The translations under genes and the position numbers were made by a program. The notes under the pieces are model-generated. The model worked only from the letters and a program-made list of their open reading frames with translations, was not told where the DNA came from and did not search any database. From positions 1 through 10,033 of the forward strand of contig VBJR01000179.1 in NCBI GenBank assembly GCA_005880175.1: 10,033 nucleotides of DNA. Direction: 5' to 3'. Within the stretch, counting starts at the first letter, position 1, and every line of letters begins with the position of its first letter. Origin of the DNA: Chloroflexota bacterium. Lineage in GTDB: Bacteria; Chloroflexota; Dormibacteria; Dormibacterales; Dormibacteraceae. Positions 7,951-10,033 of the stretch are shown here, in pieces.

Positions 7951-8020
7951 GCGCCCAGGCAACCACCGGTGTGCACGAGAGCCGCCATCCCGAGGTAAGG
8001 AATGCGTCAAATGGCGTTCG

Positions 8021-8045
8021 CCGGAAGTTTCGGCGGCACTTCCGG
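8021..8045. promoter_or_regulatory. Inverted repeat at the lacI promoter, probable autoregulatory operator
   Basis: CCGGAAGT (8021-8028) and ACTTCCGG (8038-8045) are perfect 8-base arms around a 9-base spacer. The repeat directly abuts the TACTAT -10 box, so a bound repressor would cover the RNA polymerase site. It also lies in the gap shared with the divergent phosphoesterase. The CCGGAA-R-TT core recurs in the inverted repeat upstream of the xylanase. Confidence 0.55.
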
Positions 8046-8051
8046 TACTAT
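8046..8051 (+). promoter_or_regulatory. -10 box of the LacI gene; probable leaderless start
   Basis: TACTAT is a near-consensus -10 hexamer. Six bases separate it from ATG 8058, so initiation at the normal distance would fall on the A of the start codon, giving a leaderless mRNA, which is common in actinobacteria. No Shine-Dalgarno sequence is present, in agreement. No good -35 hexamer is visible. Confidence 0.6.
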
Positions 8052-8057
8052 CCCGGC

Positions 8058-9077
8058 ATGGCAGAGGCGCGCCGGGCCAGGAGAGCGACGATCGCCACGA
8101 TCGCGCAGGAGGCCGGGGTGTCGGTGCCGACGGTCTCCCGCGTGCTGAACGGCCGGTCGGACGTCAGCGCCTCGACCCGCACGCGCGTGGAGGCGGTGAT
8201 CAGCCAGCACGGCTACCGGCGGCGGAGCGCGACGGGCGTGCCGCCGGCGCCGGTGATCGACGTGGTGTTCCCCGAGCTCGACGGCGCCTGGGCGGTCGAG
8301 GTGATGCGCGGCGTCACGCGCGTCGCCCGGGAGGAGGGCCTGATGGTCAACCTGTCCGAGAGCGCGCCGCGGAACGCGCCCGGTCAGGGCTGGGTGGACG
8401 CCGTACTCGCCCGGCGCCCGACCGGGGTGATCCTGGTCGTGTTCGACCTGACGGACGAGCAGCACGAGCAGCTCACGTCGCGCGGCATCCCCTTCGTGGT
8501 GCTCGACCCCGCCGGCGAGCCGGCGGAGGGCGTGCCGGCGATCGGGTCGGCCAACTGGAACGGCGGCATGGCGGTGGCGCGGCACCTGCTCCAGCTCGGC
8601 CACCGCCGGATCGGGGTGATCGGCGGGCCCCCGGACCTGCTCTGCAGCCGGGCCCGCCTGGACGGCTACCGGGCGGCGATGGACATGGCCGGGCTCCCCG
8701 TGGACCCCGGCCTCGTGCGCTCCGGCGACTTCCACGTCGAGGGCGGCCAGGCCGCCGCCCGGGCCCTGCTCCGGCTGCCCGACCGGCCGACAGCGGTGTT
8801 CGCCGGGAGCGATCTGCAGGCGCTGGGCGTGTACGAGGCGGCCCGCGAGCTCGGCATCCGCATCCCGGACGAGCTGAGCGTGGTCGGGTACGACGATCTG
8901 CCGGTCGCGCGCTGGGTGGGGCCGCCGCTGACCACGGTCCACCAGCCGCTGGCCGAGATGGCCGAGATGGCGGCCCGGACGGTGATCACGATGAGCCAGG
9001 GCGTCGCCCCGGTCACCCGGCGCCTCGACCTGGCCACCAGCCTGGTCGTCCGCCAGAGCACCGCCCCTCGCCGCTGA
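8058..9077 (+). CDS. LacI-family transcriptional regulator, likely of xylan/xylose use
   Basis: A 339-residue regulator. The N-terminal helix-turn-helix is classic LacI ([20 protein letters not shown] at residues 10-29, then LNG). The rest is the periplasmic-binding-protein-like sensor fold: [36 protein letters not shown] region, [67 protein letters not shown]. Ligand is expected to be a sugar. Between the HTH and the sensor the usual hinge helix (YRPNxxARSL type) is replaced by [15 protein letters not shown], as in an actinobacterial subgroup with the VIDxVFxELDxxWAxE motif. ATG 8058 follows a -10 box directly, supporting the start. It is co-directional with the GH10 gene (255 bases) and divergent from the phosphoesterase. 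A control role over the xylanase is inferred from position and shared inverted repeats. Confidence 0.88.
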   Translation: MAEARRARRATIATIAQEAGVSVPTVSRVLNGRSDVSASTRTRVEAVISQHGYRRRSATGVPPAPVIDVVFPELDGAWAVEVMRGVTRVAREEGLMVNLSESAPRNAPGQGWVDAVLARRPTGVILVVFDLTDEQHEQLTSRGIPFVVLDPAGEPAEGVPAIGSANWNGGMAVARHLLQLGHRRIGVIGGPPDLLCSRARLDGYRAAMDMAGLPVDPGLVRSGDFHVEGGQAAARALLRLPDRPTAVFAGSDLQALGVYEAARELGIRIPDELSVVGYDDLPVARWVGPPLTTVHQPLAEMAEMAARTVITMSQGVAPVTRRLDLATSLVVRQSTAPRR

Positions 9078-9083
9078 CCCCGC

Positions 9084-9121
9084 CGCCCGAGGGCGGAGCG
9101 GTCGGCGATTGACGACTCCGA
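9084..9121. repeat. 38-bp direct repeat, copy 1
   Basis: Identical over 38 bases to 9217-9254. It starts 7 bases after the lacI stop. It opens with a small hairpin (CCGCCC-GA-GGGCGG at 9083-9096) and contains TTGACG (9109-9114), but here no -10 hexamer follows at 17 bases. Confidence 0.8.
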
Positions 9122-9135
9122 CCCCGGAAACGGGG
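9122..9135 (+). terminator. GAAA-tetraloop hairpin after lacI
   Basis: CCCCG (9122-9126) pairs perfectly with CGGGG (9131-9135) across a GAAA loop, a stable GNRA tetraloop. It lies 45 bases after the lacI stop, just past the first 38-bp repeat. It could be a T-less terminator or mRNA end stabiliser. Confidence 0.35.
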
Positions 9136-9140
9136 CTGCC

Positions 9141-9170
9141 GTGCGATCTCGTCTGAGCGGATCGAAGCAC
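9141..9170 (-). repeat. Inverted third copy (flank) of the interspersed repeat
   Basis: The reverse complement of 9141-9170 matches 5939-5968, the right flank of repeat copy A, at 27 of 30 bases (shared GTGCTTC, ATCCGCTCAGA, GATCGCAC). The CTTCGTG-rich core is absent here. Confidence 0.6.
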
Positions 9171-9216
9171 ACGGCGCCATCTCGGGTACCGGACGTCGAT
9201 GGCTTCGAGAATCCAT

Positions 9217-9254
9217 CGCCCGAGGGCGGAGCGGTCGGCGATTGACGACTCCGA
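9217..9254. repeat. 38-bp direct repeat, copy 2, carrying the xylanase -35 box
   Basis: Perfect copy of 9084-9121, 133 bases further on. Its TTGACG (9242-9247) is used as the -35 element of the xylanase promoter. A further small hairpin, CGATGG (9197-9202) with CCATCG (9213-9218), overlaps its left edge. Confidence 0.8.
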
Positions 9255-9270
9255 GAGTTCGGTCTAGCAT
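9242..9270 (+). promoter_or_regulatory. Promoter of the GH10 xylanase gene
   Basis: TTGACG (9242-9247), a 17-base spacer, and TAGCAT (9265-9270) form a good housekeeping-sigma promoter. Transcription would start near 9277, leaving a leader of about 55 bases that contains the inverted repeat at 9281-9299 and the ribosome site. Confidence 0.65.
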
Positions 9271-9280
9271 GGCCGATATC

Positions 9281-9299
9281 TTCCGGAAATTCTCCGGAA
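9281..9299. promoter_or_regulatory. Inverted repeat in the xylanase leader, probable LacI operator
   Basis: TTCCGGA (9281-9287) and TCCGGAA (9293-9299) are perfect 7-base arms around a 5-base spacer. The site starts a few bases after the predicted transcription start, where a bound repressor blocks elongation or initiation. Its CCGGAA-R-TT core is shared with the lacI upstream repeat at 8021. Confidence 0.55.
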
Positions 9300-9318
9300 C
9301 GAGTCGGAGCACGCCGAT

Positions 9319-9324
9319 GGAGGA
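9319..9324 (+). promoter_or_regulatory. Ribosome binding site deciding the xylanase start
   Basis: GGAGGA lies 7 bases before GTG 9332, ideal spacing. An ATG at 9317 overlaps this site and would itself have no ribosome site, so GTG is preferred. Confidence 0.65.
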
Positions 9325-9331
9325 GAGAGAC

Positions 9332-9907
9332 GTGTGGCATCGCATCCGCAGTCGGATGTTCATCGTGCCGGTGACCGGCCTGTTGCTGGCGCTGGCGTTC
9401 GGGGCGGTGGCGGCCCGCAGCCAGCCGGTGCTGGCCGCGACCACGCTGCGACAGGCCGCTGAGGCGAAGGGCATCAAGTTCGGGACGGCCCTGATCGCGA
9501 CCAGCAACCTGAGCAGCAACACCAACTACATCAACGTGGCCGGGAGCCAGTTCGACGCCGTCACCCCCGGCAACGAGATGAAGTGGGGGACGGTCGAGCC
9601 GACGCAGCCGGTGACCGCCAGGCAGGAGCGGACCACGCCGGCGTACTCGTTCGCCTGCTGGGTGAGGTTGGCGGAGGAGGCCGGCAGCGTGATCCGGTCG
9701 TCGAGCTCCGTGATCCAGACGCTCAAGCCCGCGCTGACGAACCGCTGGATGTTCTGCTGCATCGTGGACGGCACGCCGCCCAGGACGAAGTGGCTCTCGA
9801 AGCCGACGCCGTCGATCGGCACGCCCTGCTGCTTGAGCGACATGACCTCGGCGAGCATCGCGTTGCTCTTGGCGCCGACGCCCTCGATGTTGAAGTCGTT
9901 CAGGTAG
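9332..9907 (+). CDS. GH10 endo-1,4-beta-xylanase, N-terminal portion only (gene broken by inverted junction)
   Basis: Secreted xylan-degrading enzyme, interrupted. From GTG 9332 (good GGAGGA site) a signal peptide reads MWHRIRSRMFIVPVTGLLLA and continues to a cleavage site near VLAA (residues 33-36). The mature start LRQAAEAKGIKFGTALIA and the FDAVTPGNEMKWGTVEPT segment are classic GH10 strands 1-2. Similarity ends at Q92 (9605-9607). The remaining frame to TAG 9905-9907 (QPVTARQERTTP and onward) is not xylanase; it is the antisense of the minus-strand GH10 segment. The 191-residue product lacks both catalytic glutamates and cannot be active. An intact gene would be roughly 350 residues or more. 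It has its own promoter and a probable LacI operator, so xylan-responsive control is likely. The identification is firm; whether the break exists in the living cell is not. Confidence 0.8.
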   Translation: MWHRIRSRMFIVPVTGLLLALAFGAVAARSQPVLAATTLRQAAEAKGIKFGTALIATSNLSSNTNYINVAGSQFDAVTPGNEMKWGTVEPTQPVTARQERTTPAYSFACWVRLAEEAGSVIRSSSSVIQTLKPALTNRWMFCCIVDGTPPRTKWLSKPTPSIGTPCCLSDMTSASIALLLAPTPSMLKSFR

Positions 9908-10033
9908 AGCTTGGCGTTGGGGTCGGCCTGGTGCGCCGCCGTCAGCGCCGTCGCGATGTAGCCGAGGCCCGGCTGGCCGTTGGTGGGGGTGGCCTGGGAG
10001 AAGATGTCGGACCGCGGCGACCCGTCCTCGTTG
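9526..10033 (-). CDS. GH10 endo-1,4-beta-xylanase, C-terminal half on the minus strand (partial, runs off window)
   Basis: The minus strand is open from the right edge to TAG at 9528-9526. Reading inward from 10032 it gives NEDGSPRSDIFSQ, then ADPNAKLYLNDFNIEG, then LKQQGVPIDGVGFESHF, then VWITELDDRITLPASSANL and CLAVTGCVGSTV. This is the standard second half of a GH10 TIM barrel. The nucleophile is the Glu of ITELD (codon 9708-9706); the acid/base Glu of the expected VVNEAF motif would lie just beyond 10033. Similarity ends at about 9589: where family members continue TVWGFTD this one reads TVPHFISLPG, which is antisense of the plus-strand N-terminal segment. It has no start or promoter in the window. 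Its extent complements the plus-strand fragment, so both probably come from one gene split by inversion; two truncated paralogues facing each other is the alternative. Confidence 0.8.
   Translation of the reverse strand, partial: NEDGSPRSDIFSQATPTNGQPGLGYIATALTAAHQADPNAKLYLNDFNIEGVGAKSNAMLAEVMSLKQQGVPIDGVGFESHFVLGGVPSTMQQNIQRFVSAGLSVWITELDDRITLPASSANLTQQANEYAGVVRSCLAVTGCVGSTVPHFISLPGVTASNWLPATLM

Noticed and set aside
7951..8010. A TTG start at 8010 adding 20 residues to the phosphoesterase.
   Set aside because: The extra segment is hydrophilic and would bury the signal peptide; ATG 7950 starts exactly at a lipoprotein signal.
9317..9331. ATG 9317 as the xylanase start.
   Set aside because: It overlaps the GGAGGA ribosome site that is ideally spaced for GTG 9332.
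9608..9907. Residues 93-191 of the plus-strand xylanase frame considered as a novel domain fused to GH10.
   Set aside because: The opposite strand of this stretch encodes recognisable GH10 sequence including ITELD, so the plus-strand reading is antisense.
1..10033. tRNA, rRNA and riboswitch genes.
   Set aside because: No cloverleaf, conserved rRNA segment or known riboswitch core was recognised on either strand by eye.

Overview
The window is GC-rich bacterial DNA with coding-frame composition, regulator types and promoter layout typical of Actinomycetota: an AfsR/SARP-like regulator, a LacI regulator with a probable leaderless start, and long reverse shadow frames caused by high GC. I cannot place it to genus. 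It has a conserved left part and a disturbed right part.

Left (1-5833): the 3' two thirds of an Lhr-type DNA repair helicase enters from the left edge. It is followed tail-to-tail by a small NTF2/SnoaL-fold protein on the minus strand. That gene diverges from a 921-residue BTAD/NB-ARC/TPR transcriptional regulator. The intergenic gap holds two sets of short direct repeats, one with an 11-bp period like known SARP operators.

Middle (5834-6495): no intact gene. It holds two copies of a 50-bp 'CTTCGTG'-rich interspersed repeat (49/50 identical). One copy is the right arm of a hairpin element of about 115 bp. Next comes a minus-strand remnant of an MFS transporter (first ~63 codons only), then a 40-bp nearly perfect palindrome that covers the remnant's start codon and lies just past the end of the next gene.

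Right (6496-10033): a secreted lipoprotein phosphoesterase (PF04185, phospholipase C/acid phosphatase type) is divergent from a LacI-family regulator. The LacI gene is followed in the same direction by a GH10 endo-xylanase gene with its own TTGACG-N17-TAGCAT promoter. An inverted repeat just downstream of that promoter resembles one at the lacI promoter, so the LacI protein probably controls both itself and the xylanase. The gap between the two genes contains a 38-bp perfect direct repeat, several hairpins and an inverted third copy of the middle-region repeat.

The most striking feature is that the xylanase gene is not collinear. Codons 1-92 (signal peptide and first strands) read on the plus strand, but from about 9589-9607 onward the sequence encodes the C-terminal half of a GH10 enzyme on the minus strand, including the catalytic ITELD motif, running off the right edge. 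At the junction a 19-nt stretch reads sensibly as xylanase on both strands (TVEPTQ on plus, CVGSTV on minus). This is what an inversion between short intragenic inverted repeats would leave. It may be a real inversion (possibly reversible) or an assembly or amplification chimera; the window alone cannot decide.
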